Shown: positions 7,485 through 14,964 of the stretch, one piece after another | Numbering within the stretch: the first letter of the stretch is position 1 | Layout of the letters: each line of letters opens with the position of its first letter | From: Propionibacteriaceae bacterium | GTDB taxonomy: Bacteria > Actinomycetota > Actinomycetes > Propionibacteriales > Propionibacteriaceae | Direction of reading: 5' to 3' | Length of the DNA stretch: 20,350 bases | Assembly (NCBI GenBank): GCA_009781325.1 | Contig: WQYJ01000013.1 | Location: 1-20,350, forward strand | Notes under the pieces: model-generated | Databases searched by the model: none | Told to the model about the DNA's origin: nothing | What the model saw: only the letters and a program-made list of their open reading frames with translations | Made by a program: the position numbers and the translations under genes

Positions 7485-7946
7485 ATGGAATTAATCGGGA
7501 TTTTCCTCCTCGTAGGTGTGGGCATGTACTTTTTGATGGTACGGCCTGCCCAGAAACAGCAGAAGCAGCAGCGCGCGATGATGGATGCGCTTGATGTGGG
7601 TGTACGGGTCATGCTGGGGTCAGGGATTTACGGTACCATCCGCCACTTAGGGGAAAAGCAAGCAGTTATTGAGATCTCTCCGGGGGTGGACCTCACCATT
7701 CTTCGTGCAGCGATTCGCAGCGTCGTAACTCCGGAGGAAGAAGAGTTTGAATACTCCGACGACCAAGCCGTAGAAGCAGACCACTATGAAGATATGGTTG
7801 ACTACGAAGCAGATATCGCATCAGCCTTTGGTCCCGAAGAAGCCGAAGATACAGAAGAAACTGAAGATTCCGAAGATACCGAAGAAACAGAAGAAACCGA
7901 TCAGATCGAGGACACCGATCAGTCCGAAGAGAATAAGGGGGCATAG
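7485..7946 (+). CDS. yajC: preprotein translocase accessory subunit YajC
   Basis: YajC is a small inner-membrane protein associated with SecD and SecF. The N-terminus (MELIGIFLLVGVGMYFLMVRP, about residues 1-21) is the single membrane segment, followed by the basic PAQKQQKQQRAMMDAL typical of the family and the folded GVRVMLGSGIYGTI region. At 153 aa it is longer than the roughly 110 aa of the E. coli protein because of a strongly acidic tail from about residue 82 to the end, with a repeated EDTEETEDS unit. The tail should be cytoplasmic. The stop codon TAG shares its last base with the GTG start of secD. Confidence 0.93.
   Translation: MELIGIFLLVGVGMYFLMVRPAQKQQKQQRAMMDALDVGVRVMLGSGIYGTIRHLGEKQAVIEISPGVDLTILRAAIRSVVTPEEEEFEYSDDQAVEADHYEDMVDYEADIASAFGPEEAEDTEETEDSEDTEETEETDQIEDTDQSEENKGA
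7845..7898 (+). repeat. two-copy 27-nt tandem repeat in yajC
   Basis: Two imperfect 27-nt units, 7845-7871 and 7872-7898, encode EDTEETEDS and EDTEETEET in the acidic YajC tail. They differ at only a few bases. Shorter GATCAG-led units (DQIEDT, DQSEEN) follow. The repeat probably arose by slippage or duplication and may vary in copy number between strains. Confidence 0.75.
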
Positions 7947-9565
7947 TGCCTGCAAGTTCTACACGCCGGCGCAATCCGGCGGCAACAATCATTAGCTGCA
8001 TAGTAGTCATCGCTCTGCTTGTGGTCATCATGGCATTCTCGGGGTCTTGGACCCCGAAGTTGGGTCTGGACCTTTCCGGCGGCACGACAATCACACTGAC
8101 GGCCATCAACGAGTCTGGGACCGGCGCCATCGATCAAGATAGTCTGGCTCAAGCGCGTACCATCATCCAGAACAGGGTTGACTCCCTGGGTGTTGGTGAG
8201 GTGTCGGTGACGACCTCCGGGAATAACCAGATTCTGGTCAGCGCCCCCAATGTTCAAGGTGATGCCCTAGTTGAGATGGTGGGACAGACTGCTCAGTTGG
8301 AGTTCCGTCGGGTCTATGACTTAGCTCAATCTGTGTCTGTTGCTCCGGGAGAGGCCACAGAACTCCCGAAGATTCCTGACGAGGTCACCGAACGCCCATC
8401 AGCACCGACAACAGACCTGCCTGAGGATGACGCGGGACGCTTGGCTCTCTTGACCCAACAACTAGCGTGGGTTCCAGAAGAAGGTGATGAGGCCGACTTC
8501 GCAGATTTCCAGTGCGGAGACGTCATACCCCAGGTCTGGGATCAGGCCTTCTTTGCCTGTCCGCGCGGAACAGATACCGCTGGTGAAGCCGTCTATAAGT
8601 ATCTTCTTGGTCCTCGCCTGATGGAAGGCAACGTCGTTACAGATGCCCGCGTGACAATTCCGCAAGGACAGCTCACCCGAGTTGTGTCGCTGAGCCTGAA
8701 CTCCTTGGGAGCTTCCTTGTTCGCTGAGGCAACCGATGCCCTGTCGAAGGGGACCTCGCCGCAGGATCAGTTCGCGATTGTTCTTGACGGCAAAGTTATT
8801 TCAGCGCCTGTGGTTCATGAAAAAATTCCGGGTGGGAACGCGCAGATCTCGGGTTCTTTCACTCAGGAGACTGCTCAGAATCTGGCAAACATCCTGAAGT
8901 ATGGTTCCCTGCCTCTGACCTTCGAGTTGTCCAATGTCGACACTGTGTCGGCATCTTTGGGCGGTGACCAACTGGCAGCCGGGCTGATCGCAGGCGGAAT
9001 CGGTCTCTTATTGGTTCTGATCTACTGCTTGGTCTACTACCGTGCACTGGTGATCGTGGTCTTCTCCTCGCTGCTGGTGGCAGGTGGTTCGGTCTACACC
9101 CTCATCGTTCTCTTCGGCGAGTCCCTGAGCTTCGCTCTGTCACTGCCAGGTCTGGCAGGTGTGATCGTCGCCATCGGTATTACCGCAGACTCCTTCGTCA
9201 TTTTCTTCGAGCGAATACGTGACGAAGCCCGTGAGGGTAGATCTCTGAAGTCGGCTGTGGAGGTCGGCTGGGAGAGAGCCCGGCGTACGATCGTCATCGC
9301 TGACGCAGTGTCGATTCTGTCCGCAGTGATCCTCTTCATTCTTTCTATCGGTGCCATTAAGGGCTTCGCCTTTACCCTGGGTCTGACCACACTGGTAGAC
9401 CTCGCACTGATCTTCTTCTTTACCAAGCCCCTAGTGTCTTTGCTGGTGAAGACAAAGTACTTCGGTCAAGGAAAGAAGTTCTCCGGCTTTGAAGCTGAGC
9501 ATCTCGGCTTAGTCGGCACCCGAAAACCACGGCCCCGTGCCCTGTCGACCGCAAAGGAGGCGTGA
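7946..9565 (+). CDS. secD: protein translocase subunit SecD
   Basis: SecD, with SecF, is an RND-family membrane protein that uses the proton gradient to help pull proteins out of SecYEG on the outer side of the membrane. The 539-aa protein has an N-terminal membrane helix (about 13-32), the conserved KLGLDLSGGT (38-47), a large extracytoplasmic region, and the C-terminal block of five helices from about residue 342, including GITADSFVIFFERIRDE. Within the extracytoplasmic part, cysteines C190 and C205 lie 15 residues apart. The start is GTG at 7946, sharing one base with the yajC stop, preceded by AAGGGGG about 4 nt upstream. Confidence 0.96.
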   Translation: MPASSTRRRNPAATIISCIVVIALLVVIMAFSGSWTPKLGLDLSGGTTITLTAINESGTGAIDQDSLAQARTIIQNRVDSLGVGEVSVTTSGNNQILVSAPNVQGDALVEMVGQTAQLEFRRVYDLAQSVSVAPGEATELPKIPDEVTERPSAPTTDLPEDDAGRLALLTQQLAWVPEEGDEADFADFQCGDVIPQVWDQAFFACPRGTDTAGEAVYKYLLGPRLMEGNVVTDARVTIPQGQLTRVVSLSLNSLGASLFAEATDALSKGTSPQDQFAIVLDGKVISAPVVHEKIPGGNAQISGSFTQETAQNLANILKYGSLPLTFELSNVDTVSASLGGDQLAAGLIAGGIGLLLVLIYCLVYYRALVIVVFSSLLVAGGSVYTLIVLFGESLSFALSLPGLAGVIVAIGITADSFVIFFERIRDEAREGRSLKSAVEVGWERARRTIVIADAVSILSAVILFILSIGAIKGFAFTLGLTTLVDLALIFFFTKPLVSLLVKTKYFGQGKKFSGFEAEHLGLVGTRKPRPRALSTAKEA

Positions 9566-9568
9566 GTC

Positions 9569-10729
9569 ATGTCTGACAAGAAGTCGACCGAGACGGTCAT
9601 CGAAGAAATAGCTGAACCCGCCAAGAAGTCCAGCTTTGCCCACCGACTGTGGTCGGGCGAGATTTCCTATGAATTCGTCGGCAACTGGCGGCGTTGGTAC
9701 ATCATCTCTGCGGTTCTGCTCGTGATTTCGATCGGGGCGATCCTCTTCCAGGGGCTCCACCTCGGCATCGAGTTCCGAGGCGGATCGAACTTCAAGGTAA
9801 GTGTTGAAGCGATCACCGCTGACACCGCAGATGAGTTCCGAGTTGCCGTATTGAACTCCGGGGTGCGCAACCTCGACAGCGTCTCTGTGGTCACCATCGG
9901 ATCGAACCGTGTGTCCATCGAGACCCGTGACCTCGACGTAGACGAACAGATCATGGTACGCGAAGCTATCGCCAAGCAGGCTGGGACGACATCGGATCTA
10001 GTCGACTACCAGCAAATCGGATCCTCCTGGGGTAAACAGGTGACCCAACAGGCTGGGATCGCTCTGGTTGTCTTCCTTGTCCTGGTGTGCCTACTGATGT
10101 CGGTCTACTTCCGAGACTGGAAGATGGCGCTGTCAGGACTCATCGGTCTGATCCACGACATGACGATCACCATCGGAATGTACGCTCTGGTCGGGTTCAC
10201 AGTGACACCTGCCACACTGACAGGTCTGCTCACTATCCTCGGATACTCCCTGTACGACACCGTCGTAGTCTTCGACAAGATTCGTGAGAACACTGCGAAC
10301 CTCGACGATTGCAAGGCCACCTATCCTGAACTGGCAAACAAGTCGGTCAACCAGATTCTGGTGCGTTCGATCAACACCACCACCATCGGTGTTCTTCCGG
10401 TGGCAGCGATCCTCTTCGCAGGTGCCTTCATCTTAGGTTCCGGCCCGCTCGAAGACATTGGTCTGGCGCTGTTCGTCGGTATGATCGTCGCTGCTTACTC
10501 CTCAATCTTCATCGCCACCCCGGTGTTGGTGCAGTTGAGGATGATGGAGCCCGGCATGAAGCAGCAGGCTATGAGGGTTGCCAAGCGCCGCGAGAAGCTG
10601 ACAAAAGCTGGTGCGCCTGAGGTCGCAGTAGCGTCCCCAGCCTTCACTATGTCAGTCGAGACATCCGAACCAGGTGCCTTCATTCGTCAGCAGCCCATCC
10701 GTACTACGCGGTCAAAACGAGGCAAATAA
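9569..10729 (+). CDS. secF: protein translocase subunit SecF
   Basis: SecF is the partner of SecD in the RND-type translocase accessory complex. The 386-aa protein has a soluble N-terminus of about 40 residues, a first membrane helix around WYIISAVLLVISIGAILF, the conserved GIEFRGGSNF, and a C-terminal five-helix block with GYSLYDTVVVFDKIREN, the motif equivalent to that in SecD. A basic, probably cytoplasmic tail ends in TTRSKRGK. The ATG at 9569 is 3 nt after the secD stop and follows a strong AAAGGAGG. It is transcribed with yajC and secD, and apt follows after 3 nt. Confidence 0.96.
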   Translation: MSDKKSTETVIEEIAEPAKKSSFAHRLWSGEISYEFVGNWRRWYIISAVLLVISIGAILFQGLHLGIEFRGGSNFKVSVEAITADTADEFRVAVLNSGVRNLDSVSVVTIGSNRVSIETRDLDVDEQIMVREAIAKQAGTTSDLVDYQQIGSSWGKQVTQQAGIALVVFLVLVCLLMSVYFRDWKMALSGLIGLIHDMTITIGMYALVGFTVTPATLTGLLTILGYSLYDTVVVFDKIRENTANLDDCKATYPELANKSVNQILVRSINTTTIGVLPVAAILFAGAFILGSGPLEDIGLALFVGMIVAAYSSIFIATPVLVQLRMMEPGMKQQAMRVAKRREKLTKAGAPEVAVASPAFTMSVETSEPGAFIRQQPIRTTRSKRGK

Positions 10730-10732
10730 CAC

Positions 10733-11269
10733 ATGACCGATCCTCGAATCGAGTTAATTTCTTCCTACATCGTTGATGTAGCAGACTTTCCCTCCCCTGG
10801 GGTCGTCTTCAAAGACATCACGCCCCTGTTGGGCTGCAATGAGGCCTACCAGGCATGTGTTGAAGCGCTGGTGGACTTAGCTCCTGGCGATGTCGATGTG
10901 GTCGTCGGAATCGAAGCACGCGGATTCGTCTTCGCAGCACCGGTGGCTCTGGCTCTGGGTGTGGGATTCGTTCCCGTACGTAAACCAGGCAAGCTTCCCA
11001 GGGATGTCTACTCCCAGTCCTTCGACCTTGAGTACGGCAAAGACACCCTCGCCATCCACCAGGATGCGATCCACAAAGGAGCCCGCGTCATGATCATCGA
11101 TGATGTCCTGGCTACTGGAGGTACGGTATCAGCCACCACGAAACTGATTGATCGCCTGGGTGCCGAGGTTGTCGAAATCGGCATCGTTCTCGAACTCGGC
11201 TTCCTTGGCGGTCGAGCCCACCTGTCCTCGCAAGGCATCAACAATATTCACGCTCTCATCACGACCTAG
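10733..11269 (+). CDS. apt: adenine phosphoribosyltransferase Apt
   Basis: Apt salvages adenine, joining it to PRPP to make AMP in the cytoplasm. The 178-aa protein has the usual N-terminal FPSPGVVFKDITPLL (19-33), GIEARGF (59-65), the flexible loop near RKPGKLPRDVYS, and the PRPP-binding signature VMIIDDVLATGGT (119-131). It starts 3 nt after the secF stop, with only a weak upstream GAGG, so it probably depends on translation of secF. In actinobacteria apt commonly lies between secF and rel, as here. Confidence 0.96.
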   Translation: MTDPRIELISSYIVDVADFPSPGVVFKDITPLLGCNEAYQACVEALVDLAPGDVDVVVGIEARGFVFAAPVALALGVGFVPVRKPGKLPRDVYSQSFDLEYGKDTLAIHQDAIHKGARVMIIDDVLATGGTVSATTKLIDRLGAEVVEIGIVLELGFLGGRAHLSSQGINNIHALITT

Positions 11270-11303
11270 ACCTCAAGTGGCCAGGAGACTTTCATTCGCC
11301 CGG

Positions 11304-11326
11304 TAGAATGGAGCGCCTAGGGAAGC
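11304..11326 (+). promoter_or_regulatory. possible rel -10 and ribosome site
   Basis: TAGAAT (11304-11309) matches the TAGNNT -10 pattern seen elsewhere in the window; the start would fall near 11316. GGGAAG (11320-11325) is an adequate Shine-Dalgarno before the ATG at 11331. No -35 is evident, and the 61-bp gap after apt shows no terminator, so rel is probably read both from this promoter and by read-through. Confidence 0.4.
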
Positions 11327-11330
11327 GAAG

Positions 11331-13592
11331 ATGACCACTAACACCGATTCCACTGGCGTGGATACCGTAGACCGTTCGGAGCAAAATCTACCGACGGCAG
11401 ACTTTGGTGCGTATGCTCAGGGGCTAGAAGAACTGTGTGAGTCAGCACGTCTGTCCCATCCTGAAACCCAGATTGCGAATCTCTATTTCGCCTTTGAGGT
11501 TGCGAAACGATGGCACGAGGGTCAGACTCGTACCTCGGGGGAGCCCTATATTACTCACCCACTTGCCGTGGCAAAGATTGTTGCGGATCTGGGGATGAAT
11601 GAGCCCACGATCGTGGCGGCTCTTCTCCACGACACTGTCGAGGATACTGACTACACTCTGGAGGCGATGACCAACGACTTCTCAGCAGAAGTCGCGCAGA
11701 TGGTTGATGGGGTCACTAAACTGGATCGATCTCTGTACGGAGACTTCGCTAAGGCCGAGACCATCCGTAAGATCATCGTGGCGATGTTCCAGGATATCCG
11801 CGTGGTTGTCATCAAACTCGCCGATCGGCTGCATAATATGCGTACGATCTCATCTCTGAGCCCTGACAAGCAGAATCGAGTGGCAAAAGAAACCCTGGAG
11901 ATCTATGCCCCTCTGGCTCACCGACTCGGGATGAACATGGTGAAATGGGAGTTGGAAGATCTTGCCTTTGCGGCCCTTCAGCCCAAGATCTACAATCAGA
12001 TTCTTCATCAAGTCGCCGCTGAGCAGCCAGCCCGTGAAAAGATCCTTCAAGAGATTGTTCCCGTGGCTTTGAAATCCCTAGAATCGAAGGGAATCCATGC
12101 CAGGGTCTATGGCCGCCCCAAGCATTACTACTCGATCTACCAGAAGATGGTCGTACGAGGCCGCGACTTCACCGACATCTATGATCTGATGGGTTTGAGA
12201 GTCTTGGTGGAGACGGAAAACGAGTGCTATCTCACGATGGCTGCCATTCACCAGCTCTGGCAGCCGCTGCCGGGGCGGTTCAAGGATTACATTGTCAATC
12301 CGAAGTACTCTACCTACCAGTCACTCCACACCACGGTCGTCGGTCCTCAAGGAAAGCCGGTTGAGTTCCAGATCCGTACTCGCGAAATGCATAGAAATGC
12401 TGAGTACGGGGTTGCTGCCCACTGGAAGTACAAGAAGAATCCCACCTCGAAGCGTGGTACGGCCCGGCTTGATCCCATGGATTTACTCTGGGTCAAGAGG
12501 CTCAGTCTATGGCAGGCAGAAGAGGATGACCCTGGGGTCTTCCTGGATAGTCTGACCGCGGAACTTGCCGGCAAAGAGGTAATGGTCTTCTCCCCGAACT
12601 CCGACCTCTACTTTCTAGCCCACGGAGCAACCCCGGTCGATTTTGCTTACTCTATTCACACTGAGGTCGGCCACCACTGCATCGGTGCTCGCATCAACGG
12701 AAAGCTTGTGCGCCTCGACACCCCGCTCAGTGACGGTGACGTCTGTGAGATTCTCACGACCAAATCCGCGGATGCCGGTCCCTCGCGGGACTGGCTGGAC
12801 TTTGTGAAGTCTCCGCGTGCTCGTCAAAAGATCAATCAGTTCTTCTCCAAGGAACGCCGCGACCTGTCGATCGAAGCGGGCCGTGACGCTCTGGCTAAGC
12901 AACTTCGTCATTCGGGGTTGCCGCTGCAGAGAATCCTCACCCTGCCGTACCTCACTGCTGTTGCTTCCAAACTGCGTTTTCCAGATGTTCCGGGTTTGTA
13001 CGCCGGAGTGGGGGAGGGCAAGGTTAGTGCCCAACGAGTTGTCGATCAGTTGATCGCACTCGAGGGCGGTAAGGAACACGCCGCTGAGGAGCACTTCGAG
13101 GACCGCCCGATCTTCCATACCCCTCGCAGGGAACTGCAGCACTCCAGTGCAGGTGTTCAGGTGGAAGGGGATTCGGATGTCTTGGTGAAGCTGGCTCGCT
13201 GCTGCACCCCGGTTCCCGGTGATGAAATCCTGGGCTTCGTGACCAGAAGTCAAGGAGTCTCCGTCCACCGCCGTGACTGTCGCAACGTCCAGGATCTCCT
13301 GACGACTCCAGAACGCATCCTCCATGTTTCCTGGACAGCGAATGCGCGAACGAATTACCTGGTCACCATCAGTATTGAGGGGCTTGATCGCACAGGTCTG
13401 CTCGCCGACATCACCGCCACGCTAGCAGAGGATAAGGTATCGATCGTCTCCGCACAGGTCCAAGTCGGCAAAGATCGTACGACACACATGACATTGTCTT
13501 TTGAGATCCCTGACCCTGGATTCCTCCACCAGGTCATCAAGAAGGTACGAACAGTCCCTGAGGTGACCGAAGTACGGCGTATGAACGCCTGA
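11331..13592 (+). CDS. rel: bifunctional (p)ppGpp synthetase/hydrolase Rel
   Basis: Rel makes and degrades the stringent-response alarmones from GTP/GDP and ATP. It is 753 aa. The hydrolase HD domain contains H76, H100/D101 in LLHDTVEDT and D165 in KLADRLHNM. The synthetase domain follows with GRPKHYYSIYQKM and PGRFKDYI; the RxKD form (R316-D319) is that of bifunctional enzymes rather than the ExDD of synthetase-only RelA. Then come TGS (about 415-477), the conserved-cysteine domain with LARCCTPVPGDE (C624, C625) and HRRDC (C650), and a C-terminal ACT domain from about 674. Both active sites look intact. The last codons form one arm of the terminator shared with the opposing gene. Confidence 0.97.
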   Translation: MTTNTDSTGVDTVDRSEQNLPTADFGAYAQGLEELCESARLSHPETQIANLYFAFEVAKRWHEGQTRTSGEPYITHPLAVAKIVADLGMNEPTIVAALLHDTVEDTDYTLEAMTNDFSAEVAQMVDGVTKLDRSLYGDFAKAETIRKIIVAMFQDIRVVVIKLADRLHNMRTISSLSPDKQNRVAKETLEIYAPLAHRLGMNMVKWELEDLAFAALQPKIYNQILHQVAAEQPAREKILQEIVPVALKSLESKGIHARVYGRPKHYYSIYQKMVVRGRDFTDIYDLMGLRVLVETENECYLTMAAIHQLWQPLPGRFKDYIVNPKYSTYQSLHTTVVGPQGKPVEFQIRTREMHRNAEYGVAAHWKYKKNPTSKRGTARLDPMDLLWVKRLSLWQAEEDDPGVFLDSLTAELAGKEVMVFSPNSDLYFLAHGATPVDFAYSIHTEVGHHCIGARINGKLVRLDTPLSDGDVCEILTTKSADAGPSRDWLDFVKSPRARQKINQFFSKERRDLSIEAGRDALAKQLRHSGLPLQRILTLPYLTAVASKLRFPDVPGLYAGVGEGKVSAQRVVDQLIALEGGKEHAAEEHFEDRPIFHTPRRELQHSSAGVQVEGDSDVLVKLARCCTPVPGDEILGFVTRSQGVSVHRRDCRNVQDLLTTPERILHVSWTANARTNYLVTISIEGLDRTGLLADITATLAEDKVSIVSAQVQVGKDRTTHMTLSFEIPDPGFLHQVIKKVRTVPEVTEVRRMNA

Positions 13593-13606
13593 TCTTTAGG
13601 CGTTCA
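13582..13606. terminator. bidirectional hairpin terminator between rel and the DUF349 gene
   Basis: TGAACGCCT (13582-13590) and AGGCGTTCA (13598-13606) form a perfect 9-bp stem with a 7-nt loop GATCTTT. It sits across the two stop codons of converging genes: rel TGA at 13590-13592 and the minus-strand TAA at 13596-13598. The arms also encode the last residues of each protein. There is no long T-run on either side, which is common for actinobacterial terminators. Confidence 0.65.
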
Positions 13607-14849
13607 GTTCATCCAGGGTTTGCTGGGCCTGATCCAACCAAATCTGATAGGTCGCAATAGAAGCGGTTGCCTTCGAGATCTGGGACTTGTCACCCTTCGC
13701 CTCAGCCTTGGCAAGCTGATCCTGCAGCTTCGCAATTTGGGTGGCGAACAGGTTCACCGTCTCTTGGGCGCGGGCGCGGGTCTGAGGATCGGTTCTTGCC
13801 CACTCACGCCTATCAGCTTCATCGATGGCCGACTCGATGGCGCGTACCCTCGAATCAACAGCTTTCATTTGATCAGCAGGCACACGGCCCAAAACATTGA
13901 AGGCAGAGATGAACTCTCGGTAGGCGGCGCGCGCCTTGGCAACATCGGTGACCGGCAGAATCTCTGATTCCGCCTTGGTGAGCAACTCCAGCTTAGCGGT
14001 CAGGTTGGACTGGAACTCCTCATCCTGGGCGGTGAAAACCTCGGAGCGCCGGGTGAAGAAGTCATCCTGGATGGCACGGAACCGTGTCCACAGAGCATCA
14101 TCGATGTGACGTCCTGCGCCTCCGGCAGCCTTCCAGCGCGCCATCAGCGTACGGAATGCGGCAGCGGTGGAACCCCAGTCGGAGGATTGGGCTAGGGACT
14201 CAGCTTCAGCGATGATGGCTTCCTTGGTTTCCCGGGCCTCACCCTGGGCCACACTGAGTTCTGCGAAATGGGCCTTGCGCCGACGAGTGTAGGTCGTACG
14301 GGCGGTTGAGAAACGGTGCCAGAGTTCGTCATCGGCTGCTCTGTCCAGGCGCGGTAGTGTCTTCCACTCATCGAGAAGATCCCGGTATTTCTGAACCCCG
14401 GTTCCCCAATCATTGCTGACGGCGAGCCGCTCAGCCAGCACGACCATCTCATCTTTTCGAGTACGAGCCTCGGCGATCGCCTTAGCTTTCTCTTCGCGCC
14501 TGACCTCAGCCTGAGCATCAATCACTTCGGTCAGCGGATCCAAGCGAGCCGCCAGACCTTCCAGGTCACCAACTGCGTTCGCTTCAAGAATGGTGGTACG
14601 CAGATGCTGAATGGATCGACGCGCCTCATCGGGGCTGAGGGCCCCGTTGCGGACTCTCTGAGTGAGTAAGGTGACTTCCACCTCCAAGGCCTGTGCTCGG
14701 CGCTCAAAGAAGGCTAAAGCCTGCTCTGGTGTGGCGTCGGGAACCTGCCCGACTGCGCGCTCTGTGTCTTGGATAATTACATAGACAGTTCCGTCTTCGG
14801 CAACGCGTCCGAAGGCAGAAGGCCGTGGAGATTCAGTCATGCGTTCCAT
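13596..14849 (-). CDS. DUF349 domain-containing protein
   Basis: A 417-aa soluble, mostly helical and charged protein with three DUF349 repeats: about 146-191 (NDWGTGVQKYRDLLDEWK), 222-268 (SDWGSTAAAFRTLMARWK) and a more divergent one at 299-343 (VTDVAKARAAYREFISAF). The first part (about 12-35) contains GRVAEDGTVYV, common at the start of actinobacterial members, and a coiled-coil-like stretch rich in R, E, K and A follows; another lies near the C-terminus. The molecular function is not established to my knowledge. The start could be 14849 (MERMTES) or the ATG at 14840 (MTES), which has a weak GATGGA just upstream. It converges on rel, an arrangement conserved in actinobacteria. No signal peptide or membrane segment is visible. 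Confidence 0.9.
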   Translation of the reverse strand: MERMTESPRPSAFGRVAEDGTVYVIIQDTERAVGQVPDATPEQALAFFERRAQALEVEVTLLTQRVRNGALSPDEARRSIQHLRTTILEANAVGDLEGLAARLDPLTEVIDAQAEVRREEKAKAIAEARTRKDEMVVLAERLAVSNDWGTGVQKYRDLLDEWKTLPRLDRAADDELWHRFSTARTTYTRRRKAHFAELSVAQGEARETKEAIIAEAESLAQSSDWGSTAAAFRTLMARWKAAGGAGRHIDDALWTRFRAIQDDFFTRRSEVFTAQDEEFQSNLTAKLELLTKAESEILPVTDVAKARAAYREFISAFNVLGRVPADQMKAVDSRVRAIESAIDEADRREWARTDPQTRARAQETVNLFATQIAKLQDQLAKAEAKGDKSQISKATASIATYQIWLDQAQQTLDELNA

Positions 14850-14964
14850 CTTGCCCGATTTCGCCGATTTTTGCCTGTCGATTCAGCCAATACTTAGCCT
14901 TGTGCTGGAATTGTTATAAATCCGTGATGAAGTACGCTGACCTCAATAACTGTAGGCTTGGACA
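14850..14964. promoter_or_regulatory. divergent promoter region for the DUF349 gene and hisS
   Basis: This 115-bp region must serve both genes. For hisS, TAGGCT (14953-14958) lies exactly 6 nt before the ATG at 14965, the same geometry as at hisD, and there is no Shine-Dalgarno, so a leaderless message is likely. On the minus strand TAAGTATT (complement of 14889-14896) is a possible -10 for the DUF349 gene. TATAAA at 14915-14920 is another AT-rich candidate. No good -35 box is seen for any of them. Confidence 0.45.

Noticed and set aside
12615..13325. 236-codon open frame on the minus strand inside rel
   Set aside because: It lies opposite the TGS and C-terminal regions of an intact rel, has no recognisable domain and no ribosome site I could support; long antisense frames are expected with this codon use.
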